Of a stretch of 64,000 nucleotides of DNA, positions 12,220-22,609 are shown piece after piece. Source of the stretch: Humulus lupulus. Taxonomy: Eukaryota > Streptophyta > Magnoliopsida > Rosales > Cannabaceae. Each line of letters begins with the position of its first letter. The stretch's first letter is position 1. The notes beneath the pieces are model-generated. The model was not told the origin of the DNA, searched no databases, and saw nothing but the letters and a program-made list of their open reading frames with translations. The stretch lies in contig NC_084798.1 in NCBI RefSeq assembly GCF_963169125.1, positions 195,295,481 through 195,359,480 of the forward strand, given 5' to 3'. A program made the position numbers and the translations under genes.

Positions 12220-13109
12220 CTCATCAACAACAACTATTTTTCAATGTATTTGTAAATGTTAAATTTTATTAATTATGAATTTAAAAAAATAAATTATATT
12301 TTTCAATGTATAATTTAACTAATAATATAAATAAGATATATTTTTTTGTAGTCAAATTTTTATTACCTACAATTTTTTTTGTTACAATTTTATTAATTAT
12401 AAATTAAAGTAATTAATTTATATTTTTAAAGTTTCTAAACCTACCAAAATTTCGGCAACATAACGACTATATTCTAACATATCCAAAAATTTAAAACATG
12501 TTAATAACAGTCACAGAACAGTCCAAGGATATAATCACAATATACATTTACCAATAATATTACATTCCATATATAAAAATAAAAAAATAATCTAACATCC
12601 ACTAACAAAAACCTAATTAACATATAAAACATTCAAATCAACAATAAACAAATAAAACTTATACATGTGTTCTAACTTTAACAACAACAAAAATTTATAA
12701 TATAATTCATTATTTTATTTTGCAACTCTAATTATATTTATTATTTAACAACATTAAAATACTATTACCACAAAAATTTCTCACAACCTAATAACAATAT
12801 AACTAATATTATTTATTTTAATTAACAATTAACAATTAACAAACAAAAAAACACAAGAAATTTCTAAAAAAATATACCTCTGTCCAATGCTACAGTGGAG
12901 ACCAATGGTGGTGGTGGTGGGTGGTGCCGATTATGCCAATACAGAGAAAAGTGAGAGTTAGAGAGAGAAACATACAAAACTAAACTAAAATATTAAAAAT
13001 ATATACCCAAAATTTATGGTGGTGGTTGTTACTGTCTCATGGTCACCGGAATGGGGTCGGGGTGGAGAACCTAAATTTTTTTACAGAAAGAGAGTGAGAG
13101 AGACGAGGA
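12220..13109. other. AT-rich flank, no gene seen
   Basis: Long A/T runs and no sustained coding signal. A short GGT-rich patch occurs near 12907-12930. It may be the body of the CACTA-like remnant whose end is at 13633, with E1 inserted in or beside it. Confidence 0.5.
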
Positions 13110-13240
13110 AGAGGAGGAGGAGGAGGTGGGGGCAGTGGCTGGGGCTGGGGCGATGGTGGGGTGGGTGCTGGGGCGGTCGTGGGGGCACTCCACGGTGGAG
13201 GAGGTGGTGGGGGCGGTGGCTGGGGCGGTCGTGGGGCACT
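13110..13240. repeat. G-rich low-complexity island with an internal duplication
   Basis: The plus strand is a string of GGGG and GGTGG blocks. A block ending GGGGCGGTCGTGGGG followed by GCACTC occurs twice, about 60 bases apart. The long open frames it gives on both strands (Pro/His-rich or Trp/Arg-rich) are products of composition, not genes. Confidence 0.75.
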
Positions 13241-13242
13241 CG

Positions 13243-13245
<3 letters not shown>

Positions 13246-13276
<31 letters not shown>
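13246..13276. repeat. (AG)n microsatellite
   Basis: About 15 uninterrupted AG units follow the G-rich island. Confidence 0.95.
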
Positions 13277-13280
<4 letters not shown>

Positions 13281-13309
13281 TCATAAATGAGGAAGAAGAA
13301 GGGGGCGAT

Positions 13310-13633
13310 TTTGTTTATGCGACCCATTGTTTGCGGCGAACCTATTCGCCACAAATAAGGCACACGACGTCGTTTCAATAACTCATTTAGAAACCCTAAA
13401 CGTATTTCCGGTGAAATAATTCGCCGCAAATAATTGTTGAATAAATGACCGCGAGATTTTCCCTCCAATATTATTTACCACTTTTTCATTATTTGCGACG
13501 AGATATTGCCCTTAACTCATACTGTTTTTATTTGCGGCGAAAACCATTATTCACCGCAAATAATCCTATTATTTGCAGCGATATATATTCGCCGCAAATA
13601 AACTCGCCACAATTAACATTTTCTCTTGTAATG
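13310..13633. mobile_element. CACTA-like transposon end with subterminal repeats
   Basis: Repeats of TTTGCGGCGAA and its inverse TTCGCCGCAAATAA occur at least five times, the usual style of CACTA subterminal repeats. The right edge CATTTTCTCTTGTAATG (13617-13633) is the inverse of CATTACAAGAGAAAATG, close to the canonical CACTACAAGAAAA terminus with the third base changed. No transposase and no left terminus were found, so this is a fragment. It could instead be another TIR family with similar ends. Confidence 0.55.
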
Positions 13634-14548
13634 TCTCTATAAGTCGCCCACTCTCTCTCTCCTTCTCTCACTAGGGCGACGGCTCCAACAAGCATAATGC
13701 TCTCTATTTTTCTTTCTTTCCCTTTTATCCAACCTAGGGCAATAACTAGTTCTAATGGAAAAATGGGTAAGTTTCTTCTTTTTGTTTATTTTCATTTACT
13801 TTGTTTTTATTTGATTGAAAAAAAAAATGAATGAAATCTTTCCCTTTCCCACCTATTGCCGTCCACCACTACTTTCCCTTTTCTTATTTTTATTTATTTT
13901 TTCTTATTTTAGTTAAATAAAAAAATAATTCTAATAAAAGAAAAATAAAAGTGTGTAGAAAATTCTACTGCATGTGCACCATGTAACCATGCACATGCAC
14001 ACACTTAATTACTAAGGTGCATCTCTACTTACCATGCACCTTGGTACATTCAATCAAAGCTCATTTATTCACAAAATAAATTAATAAATCAATAAAATAA
14101 TAACAATTAACAATTAAATTCACACAATTTCTACCAAACAATTCTAATAATTAAAAAAATAATTCATAACACTTAACAATTAAATAAAACAAAGCACAAA
14201 ATTAATCAAATAAAAAAAATGAGTGCGCTACAACATAATGATTTGGAACTCATGAAAATCTATAGTTGAAGAAATTCACTATCCTGACAATATTTGTTTT
14301 ATTAATTTTCTTATCTTATTTTTCTTAACACATAGAACAACAGAGCACTTGAATATAATGGCTGATAATATTTACAAGAACTAGACATTTGAGCTCAAGT
14401 CATTAACACGAAGGAGAAAGTGTCTGGGAAAAATAAATTTAAAATCATAAAATAACCAAACATCAGCTAGAGATTAGAGAAAATCAAAGAAAAATTCTCA
14501 TAAAAAAGTCACAAGTAGAAAGAAGTAGCAAAATTCATATTAGTAATA
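13634..14548. other. AT-rich flank, no gene seen
   Basis: Simple A/T-rich sequence with a short CATGTGCA/TGCACATG-type palindromic patch near 13970-14035. No coding signal. Confidence 0.5.
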
Positions 14549-15628
14549 TCAACTTGTTATGAAGTTGGTTTGGAATCTTGTTCGTGCATGTTTATGGAAA
14601 AACTTAGTGTTTTGATCACCCTTCTGAAGCCATTGAATTCTTGATCGTTGCTTCCAATAAATCTCTTCCTTTTCTAATAATTGAGCAAGAGAGGACTCCA
14701 ACTGAAAGACCGTAGGACCATCAGTTGGTCCCAATGAGTTTTGAGCTTGAGAAAGCATCTTTTGGGTATACTTTATCTTCTTTGGTAAGAAATCATATTT
14801 TTTTGTTATGCCATAAAGAAAACTTAGAAGAGCAATATGCTATATTAGTAAGTACGGTTGATAAAGTTATAGTGTTTGAAGACTGCTTCTAGTTAGAGGA
14901 AATAATCTCATGACACTCAGAGTCCCCTTTCCATAATGGTTCATATCGAAATTGTTTATGCTTCCGACTGGGAGGACAAATAGAATATGAAAAAAATAAT
15001 CTCAATTGCAATCTAAGCAGACAATGATTAGAATGATAAAAATCTAAATGAGATAAAACAGCTGAGGGAAAGATCTCCATCCAAGAAGAATTAACAAAAG
15101 CACAATCTAATCGTTCTTTGATATCACCATTGATTGAACAATATTTCCAAGTAAAGCGATCTCCTTCAAAATTCAAAGGCTGAAGTTCATAATTAGTTGT
15201 AGCAATTTTGAACCGACTTATCTGAGAATCTCGTCGTATTTGACCCCCAACTTTATCATCATGACTCAATATTTCATCGAAATCTCTCATACATAACAAA
15301 GGACCATAAGAGATTGTGTGTAATCTCCTTATAAGCTCCCAAGAAAAATAGCTATTGGAAGGAACCAGATCACCATAAAAACCATAGAAGTGAAAGATTT
15401 TCTCACTATTCGCTAACTAAACTAAACAACTTACATGATGTATATTAGATGAAAGAACTGTAATACATAAGGATGAATCCCATGAGAGCAGAAACCACCA
15501 CAGAGCCCATATCTTGGAACCTCAAATCCATGTGGAAGAGAGTATTTTTTACAAATAGATGGCAAGGAACCTAGTGGTAGTCGTGTTTCTTTAAGGAAAA
15601 GAAGATTAGGAGTAGAATTTCGAAGCAA
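14549..15628 (-). pseudogene. L1-type LINE fragment: endonuclease and linker
   Basis: Three minus-strand pieces form the 5' half of a plant L1 ORF2. The piece at 15628-15434 has the start of an endonuclease (LLFLKETRLPLGS). The piece at 15299-14889 has its second half (RDFDEILSHDDKVGG, GDRFTWKY, KERLDCAFVNSSWMEIFP, then SNHCLL). The piece at 14758-14549 has the linker before the reverse transcriptase (WLQKGDQNTKFFH). The reverse transcriptase itself is absent, as is a poly-A tail. Several stops separate the pieces. The endonuclease nicks target DNA at A/T-rich sites in this family. Confidence 0.85.
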
Positions 15629-15854
15629 AAGACGAAAAAATTGATTTCATTTATGTTTGTTTAACTCACGCACGTTCTATGATAAAATGACATTATTGCA
15701 TAAAAACCAGGTAATTTGTAAAAAGAAAATGAAGTTACCGTATAATAGATCATTTTTAAGATCAAAATGCGAGTTTTACCTTCCCTATCCCAAATTCCAT
15801 ATTAACGTTTAAAAAAAATTGTTCGTAGTTGAGTGCGTTACATTTACTTTTATA

Positions 15855-15882
15855 AAATAATAATAATAATAATAATAATAAA
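15855..15882. repeat. (AAT)n microsatellite
   Basis: About nine AAT units in AT-rich flank. Confidence 0.9.
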
Positions 15883-17585
15883 TGTTATTATTTTTATGTT
15901 TTGCATCAAATAATGTTACAATCACTTAATCTATTAAATTAAATTAAATTCAACTTGGGGCAAAATACATAAATTATCAATTTATTCTTAGTATCACACA
16001 CTGTATTGTATGTAAACTGTGCTCTGAAGTAGAACCTCTTTCAATGTAGTGGAAATTACACTTCATATGTTTTCTTTGCCATTTAATTATTTTTATGGGA
16101 ATGTTTTTATAGCTTTTTTTTTTAGTTTTCAAATATATGGGTCTTAAATTTCCATATAAATGTATAAGTTAACAAATAACCCATAATTTTTGTACAATTA
16201 AGTTGTAAAATTTAAAACTTAATTATTTAAAAAGTTCCCTTCAATGTATTAGTGAGATCCATAACCTTTGGTGGGAGAAGCTCTTATTCACAAGCCCAAA
16301 AAAAATTTGTAAATGTCATTTTTCATTCTCATGTTTTTAAAAATAACATAAGTAACTCTCACTTGCATTGTAGGAGAGAGTATTTATTTGCATGAGAATT
16401 GGTATTTCTCTTGCCAAGAAAACAAATCGTATACAAAAGATGTAGAATAGATAAAAGCATATTCATCTCATCTTATTGATTGAGTCAATATACATGGATT
16501 TACATTGGGTGTGGGGCCGAAGTCCTCAACTTTTAAAGAGAAATTTTAATAGTGGAAATTATGTATTGTAGAGTATGGTAATATATATATATATATATCT
16601 CTTTATATAATAAGTGGGTAGATAACGGAAATTTTTTGTTTTAACGGTTTTTTATTTTTTTAATATTAATTTTAACGGAATATTTTTATATTTAACAGAA
16701 TATTCTTATATTTAACAGTAGTTTGTAAACACTTAAACTTAAATAAAATAAAATAAATAATTAAAATAGGATATTTTTGAGATATTTTACTATGATAATT
16801 ATTTAAAATAATAAATAATTAAATAAATTAAAATAATATCTTTTTCAGATATTTTATATGATAATTATTTTAAAATAATAAATAATGAAACAAATATAAT
16901 AAAATATGATATTTTTGAGATATTTTACAATAATAATTATTTAAAACTAATAAAATCATACGTTTTATAACTTAAATAAAATTTAATTAAAGTTAAACTC
17001 ACTTATTAGAATAATATAATATTAAATATATAATATAATCTACTATGAATTAGCAACAAATTATTTAAAAAAAAAAACTAGCAAAAATTTTAATTTAAAA
17101 TCCATATATAATATTTAATATTACATTAAACATATAATATATAATCTCCCGTTGTCACTCCCAAATTCAAAAACTAGAACAAACATAAACTTAAACAAAA
17201 ATAAATAAATTATTTAATTAAAATATGATATTTATTTCAAAATTTATATGACATTAATATAAATTTATTAAAAATAAATAATAAATTCTATAAATAAAAT
17301 TAAGCAAACGTGCATATTCCACGTTGCTGGTATCTAGTATATATGTGTGTGTGTGAGAATTTTAATTTTGGTAAATTTTCATTTCATGAAAAAAATGCTA
17401 TATATGTAAAATGTAGTACTAGTTTAGATTATTTTTAAAATTTATTATTGCATGCCATATAAGGAGGAATAGGACACTATGTTTGGATCGATTTTGTATT
17501 GTATGAATTATTACCATCACAAATTTTAATATAATCTCAACTATATTATTCAATACATAAAAAATGGTATGTGTTAGCTTGTATT
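15883..17585. other. AT-rich sequence, no gene seen
   Basis: Very AT-rich, with an (AT)n run at 16581-16598 and a short (GT)n near 17343-17354. A motif around ATATTTTTGAGATATTTTAC recurs near 16765, 16835 and 16910 with spacing of about 70-75 bases, suggesting a decayed short tandem duplication. Confidence 0.5.
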
Positions 17586-17589
17586 GTGG

Positions 17590-17775
17590 TAAGGTCCGGG
17601 TTAGGATCAAGATCAGGATCAGGATCAGGGTCGTGGGATCATAGTTAAGGGCGAGGGCTGGGGCTGGGGTCATGGTCATCGGGTCAAAGTTGGGGTCGAG
17701 GTCGGGAACAGGGTCCTGGATCCAGGGTTGGATTCGGGTCAGGGATCCAAGTGGAGGTCGGGGTCGGGGTAGTAT
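17590..17775. repeat. GC-rich degenerate hexamer-type repeat (GGATCA/GGGTCG)
   Basis: GGATCA, GGGTCG, GGGCTG and similar six-base units run for about 185 bases in otherwise very AT-rich sequence. It opens a frame with DP, LI and PR repeats on the minus strand, which I treat as compositional. Confidence 0.7.
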
Positions 17776-18220
17776 CACATATGATATCGTTTGAAAATTT
17801 TATTTTATTTAGTTTTAATTGATCTAATACAATTGTGTACCAAATATAATATAACATTTTAATGTAGGTAAATATCAAATATAGTATTGTATAAAAATAA
17901 TAATACTATAGAATCATATACAACACAATATAATATGACATACCGAACGTACTTAATTTAATATATTGTATTGTATTGTTTATTTGTCTTCAAACTTATG
18001 TCAGCTGCCAGAGGAGCTACAATAATTCTACTAATAAACGATTGTGTTATATCTAAAACTTAGAACATAACTTTTGAATATGTTAAAATCAAAAAGAAAA
18101 AACTTTTGAAAATGTTTAGTCATGTAGAGTTGTCTCTTTTGAATATATTGCACAACTATATTCCTATATTCCTTTTTGCGCCTTTAATGTTGAGATTGCT
18201 TTGTTTATCTGTTGCATTAG

Positions 18221-18254
18221 GAGTGAAGATGAGAAGATGGAATATGAAGTCATG
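18221..18254 (+). pseudogene. Exon-like scrap, upstream half (host gene fragment)
   Basis: A plausible acceptor TTGCATTAG precedes an open reading of SEDEKMEYEVM. It breaks at 18254, where a 1155-bp AT-rich insert starts, and appears to resume at 19420. The protein is not recognised. Support is only the acceptor, the local GC rise and the restored frame. Confidence 0.35.
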
Positions 18255-19409
18255 CATAGGCCCAGTTTGGTACAGCTATTCTTAGGAGAAAAATAGTTAT
18301 AGTTGTGTTATGGGGAAAAATAGTTTGTAGTTGTGCCTTGGAAAAAAATTACTGAGTGTTTGGTAAATTATAAATTTTAAAATAGGAAAAATTTGAGAAC
18401 TATCTACTTTTAAGAGTAGTTAACTAAAATTGGACACTAAATATATTTAGTTGAACTTTACTCATTATTATCATGAGACTTCCCAAATTACCATTATTTG
18501 AGCATATGGTTCTAAGTGTTATTGTAACGTGTATTATATGTGTCATATTATAGTTAAATTGGAAATGCATTCTAATTGTAGCGTGTTTAAGGAGAAAAAA
18601 AAATGTAACTGAAGGGGTATAATAGGTACATTAATTGAAAAATTGGGTACTAAAATAAGAGTTAAAAATAGTGGGTAAAAATTAAAGTAGATCATTTAAA
18701 ATGGGTACCGGGTCTAATTTCCACTTTAAAATGTTGTAAGTTGGAAAAGTCGTATCTTTTTGTCATATTTATTTTATTAAAATAAATTCACATCTTTAAA
18801 TTAAATATGTTTTGGATACCAGACTAATAAAATGATTATAAACAAAAGTATTATATTATATAATATATATTATTGTGTATATATATTATAACTAGTCGAT
18901 GTAGCTAGTTAAAATTCGAATTATAATAATAATGGTATTATAATTTTGTTCATGATATAATCACAAATATGTAAAACTTAAATTATCTCAAGTTATTTTC
19001 ATTTTTTTTTCCTAAAACATAAAATTGATATATTTTTTATAAATTATAATTTAAAAATATTATAAGATGCAAAAATAATGTTACAATGTATAATAAACTC
19101 TATATTAAAGTAGTTTGTTAATTTAAATTTACTAAACTAAAATTATATCTAATGAATATAAATTATAAAAAAAAATTTTGAACAAAAAAAATTAAGAATT
19201 AAATATTATTTATTTTATTATAATATTAATTTATTTTAAATATTTTTATCTTGATTAATATACAATAAATAAGTTTATTGCAAAAAAAAAATCAAAAAGT
19301 TAATTTTAAAAAAAAAATCAGTTTTGCCAGATTTATTTTTTAGTGGTAGCTTCTGGAAAAATTCTTCAATGAATTAAGAAGCTGAAACCGACCGTCGCCA
19401 AGTTGGATT
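18255..19409. mobile_element. Candidate insertion flanked by a 10-bp direct repeat
   Basis: TGAAGTCATG occurs at 18245-18254 and again at 19410-19419. The segment between is AT-rich with no coding signal. Its ends, CAGTTTGGTA near the left and the inverse of CAACTTGGCG at the right, match only loosely. A 9-10 base duplication would suit a Mutator-type element. Removing the insert joins two exon-like pieces in frame. Confidence 0.4.
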
Positions 19410-19419
19410 TGAAGTCATG

Positions 19420-19446
19420 AACAATGATGATTATGAAGTATACTAA
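19420..19446 (+). pseudogene. Exon-like scrap, downstream half with stop
   Basis: Continues the frame of 18221-18254 as NNDDYEVY followed by TAA at 19444-19446. Without the insert the two pieces would be one short C-terminal exon. Identity unknown. Confidence 0.33.
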
Positions 19447-19989
19447 GTGCATCGTGATAGCCAAACGTCTATTCAAAATGTTTAAGAAAAGGCAGTGGAA
19501 AGTGACCAAGTATTATTTGGGAGGCTAATATCAATTTTAATTTGTTAGAGGGTTTTATTGTCATTTTTTTGTAATTTTGGATTGTAATAGAATGAAGATA
19601 TTTACACCCCAATAAATTATTTAGACACCCTATTTATTAAAAGAATTAAATTATTTTTTTAATTCATTATCAACATTTTTCCCTTTTTTTATATTCTCTA
19701 CTTTTTAAAATTTTATTTTTTGTGTTAATTTCAATCATCTTATTTTATCTTGTTTTCATAATTATTTTAAAACTTTTAGTTTAACTCATATTTTTTTGTT
19801 ATAATTTTTTATGATTAAATATAAAAAGTATATTTATTATATGCAGTTTTTAGAATATGAAAAGAAAAAAATTATAAAAAAATGAGCATAAGTTAATAAA
19901 AAGATATACTTTTATATTAATTTTGGGGTGTTAATATAATACCTCTTATAATAATAATTTTTTTTTAATTTACATGTAAAAAAAATCAG

Positions 19990-20036
19990 TGGAGGCTACT
20001 GCCCCAAACCCTGAGACTGGCTCCATTACTGAGTAA
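19990..20036 (+). pseudogene. Terminal-exon-like scrap with a possible polyadenylation signal
   Basis: After an acceptor-like AATCAG, the reading EATAPNPETGSITE ends at TAA 20034-20036. About 130 bases of more balanced composition follow, with AATAAA at 20167-20172. It looks like the last exon and 3' UTR of a host gene, or a captured or duplicated fragment. I do not recognise the protein, and the surrounding sequence is AT-rich. Confidence 0.35.
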
Positions 20037-20172
20037 TGTACAGGTATAGCATTGGACATCGTTTTGAAAGAGGTATTTCCTGCTATTGATTTTTTCGATG
20101 TGTTATGTACAATCTGTGATATCTTGTACATCATATGAGATTGCTGCAATTCTTTCTGTTTCATTCAATAAA

Positions 20173-21181
20173 TACTTACTGTGAATTTCCATAGAATTTT
20201 AGCCAAGGTTTTTGTTGAAATATAAAGACTTATCATACATGAAGAACATTACTAGAGAACTTTTGTTGGCTACATACATATCTTGTATTCCATATTTTTA
20301 TTTTTCTTTCTGATTCTAAGTGTGATGTTTTTCTTCTAGTATGGTGATCAAAGGAGTTTTTTTTTTTTTTTTGTAAGAAAAATGTCTTCACCTGCAAATG
20401 ACTTAAAAAAAAAAAAAAACACTTGTTCCTTGATCCTTGGTGGGGCTCTTCAGTACAATGCAGGTTTCTAACCACCTGTCAAGTGCTGACAGTATTTTGA
20501 TAGGACTGTGCATTTTATCTTCTTAGTTTGTCACTTAGTAGTTGATTTTTTTTTCTTCAAATTTTTCTTTGTCCTCTGTACTAATAAAAGTGTAAATGGT
20601 GAAAGTAGATAATTTTTTAATCTTACTTTGCAAATGACTGTTATTTACATAACTTTAATGTTAATTTGGTTGGTCTCTAACATGCTAACTATTTAATGTG
20701 CTGTGTTTGCATAAAGAAGTAACATCGTACCATTCTTAACTGAAAAAATTAGGACCTAGTGATTGTATATTTTTTTTATAGGGTTTATATTATTCTAAAT
20801 TCTTGTGTTTTAACAAACTCATTTTTGGACCTTATGTTTTATAAAATATTTCAAATCAACTCCTAAATCCAATTATGATAAAGAAAAAATTCAATATTAC
20901 AACACAATTGTTAGACAAAATGATTTTTTTTTTTTTTGAATTGTTAGTTTGGTGAATTATTTGTAATTTTAGTTCTAAAAATTTTGACCAAAATCAAGTA
21001 TAGGATTCTATTTGCACTATTTTACAAAATACAGGGTCCAAAAAATTATTTGTTAAAACACATGATCTAAACAGGTAATTAGACAAAACACATGGTCCAA
21101 AAAGGTATAAACAGTTTTTAGATTTTGGTAGATTGGATACCACTCTAAGAATTGTCACTATACTCTATCGTGTTTTCAAAG
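20173..21181. other. AT-rich sequence, no gene seen
   Basis: T-rich and A-rich runs dominate. A GC-balanced patch at about 20425-20462 ends CAATGCAG before GT and might be another small exon, too short to call. Confidence 0.4.
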
Positions 21182-21250
21182 ACGGTGGAAGAAGCTTTGA
21201 GACATGCCACCAAGTTGAGCAACTATGTGGTGGTCAATCGCCTATCAGCA
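21182..21250 (+). pseudogene. Exon-like scrap truncated by LTR insertion
   Basis: An acceptor-like TTTTCAAAG is followed by 23 open codons with normal amino acid use, starting TVEEALRHATKLSNY and ending NRLSA. The reading ends exactly where a chromovirus-type LTR begins at 21252. It is probably a host gene fragment. I do not recognise the family, and the continuation was not found elsewhere in the window. Confidence 0.45.
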
Positions 21251-21720
21251 TTATAACGTCCCTAATTGCATATCTTTATTAAAATACTAGTTTTAATAAT
21301 AGTTCAAAAGATTTCATAACTTTGTCTGAAAACACAGTGGGACTTTATTAGAAATACAAGCAGAGTTTGGATCCAATGTTCAAAATAAAAGAGAGTTTGA
21401 TGCAGTCTTAAAAATAACTAAAATACATCCCACTGATAAATTAACATAAGAAAGACTATAAGGCACTACGGCGTTCCGGATCATTTCCTCATTTATTGGC
21501 TCCCCGCAGCATACATACATATTTATGGAAAAACTGACTCAGCTCACCATGCATGCCAAAACAAGTCTATCTATTTTCTACCTGTAAGGGGGAAAAGTAA
21601 AGGGGGTAAGCTAAAAGTCCAGTAAGGAATTACATACTCAACATACAATCATAAGCAACATATCTTCTAAATTCATAACATGTTTTTCCTATAGCAATCA
21701 TTGTCAACATAAGTCATAAC

Positions 21721-22609
21721 TGTTATCCAGATTTCCGGATAGCGTTTAGATTGATGACCTCGGGGAAGCAGAATTATCGATGTCTTTCACGGAGGGCGAC
21801 CAGAGCTCGCGGATGGACAGAAAGGCTTCGCCTCTCCTGTTTAGTATCCGGATTACTCTTCCAAGCAAGCACAACACGGAAACTCGTCGACTCTCCCGGA
21901 CTCCCGAAGGATACCCCTCGGGGAGGCCCCTTCCAGGAGAGGTTCTTCGAGTGGTCTCCGCGGAAATAGTTCCGTGCCTCGCACAGAACAAAACCGAACG
22001 GTTGAGTCCGGGAGAAGGCATATTTGGAATGATATCCGTCTGACACAGGATCCCGCCTGACACGCCCGTCAGGTCAAAGCCGCACACATCCCAGCACGCC
22101 TAAGGGTACCTTTTCGCCTACTGTTCCGCTGACAACTTGGAAAAGACGGCTGACTTTGTGTGTTCCCCATACTTTCACGTAAATATACCCACATAGAGTC
22201 TTGTAGCCAGGCTACTACAGTAATTGTATCCCCTATTTATGGCTGGTGTAATTAAGACTCATGTACGTAGAGAAAAACCCTAATCCGAAACCCTAGCTAT
22301 AAAGACCCCTTCATTTTACAAGAAGAGGGACGACCAACAAATCACATAGCAAAAACTCTACCAAAATCTCTCTAGCTTCATCTTCTTCAAGAGAACCCGA
22401 GAGAAACATTGTGAGTGTGTGAAGTTCTGGTGCACCAGCCATCTTACTGTAACCTTTTCCAAGTATAATAACATCGACTCGTGGACTAGGGCTTGTTAAC
22501 GCCTGAACCACGTAAAAACACTGTTTGTTTAGTTACATTTCAGCATTTCTACAGTTCTTATCTTTTTATTATTCTGTTAGTTATTCGTTTCCGAAAAACT
22601 CGGTAAACA
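21721..22609 (+). mobile_element. Tat-type solo LTR with perfect target duplication
   Basis: The 889-bp unit starts TGTTATCCAG and ends CTCGGTAAACA, and is flanked by ATAAC at 21716-21720 and 22610-22614. E2 LTRs start TGTTATCC and end CTCGGTAAACA too, and share ACTCGTGGACTA and AACCACGTAAAAAC near the end, so this belongs to a sister family. A TATA box lies at 22298-22304. No internal region is present, which means LTR-LTR recombination removed it. Confidence 0.92.
22298..22304 (+). promoter_or_regulatory. TATA box in Tat solo LTR
   Basis: TATAAAG, about 310 bases before the LTR end, at the position equivalent to the TATA box of the E2 LTR. Confidence 0.55.

Noticed and set aside
13016..13468. 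Overlapping open frames of 121 and 141 codons on both strands
   Set aside because: They come from G-rich and AG-repeat sequence and encode Trp/Arg/Gly or Pro/Ser/Leu strings with no domain.
17419..17778. Minus-strand frame of 119 codons with DP and LI repeats
   Set aside because: Explained by the hexamer-type repeat at 17590-17775; composition only.
18260..18480. Possible hAT MITE beginning GGCCCAGTTTGGTA
   Set aside because: No convincing inverted partner and no 8-bp duplication; kept only as the left part of the 18255-19409 candidate insert.
21220..21251. Primer binding site before the LTR at 21252
   Set aside because: The bases only loosely resemble GCTCTGATACCA and lie in an exon-like frame; no internal region follows.
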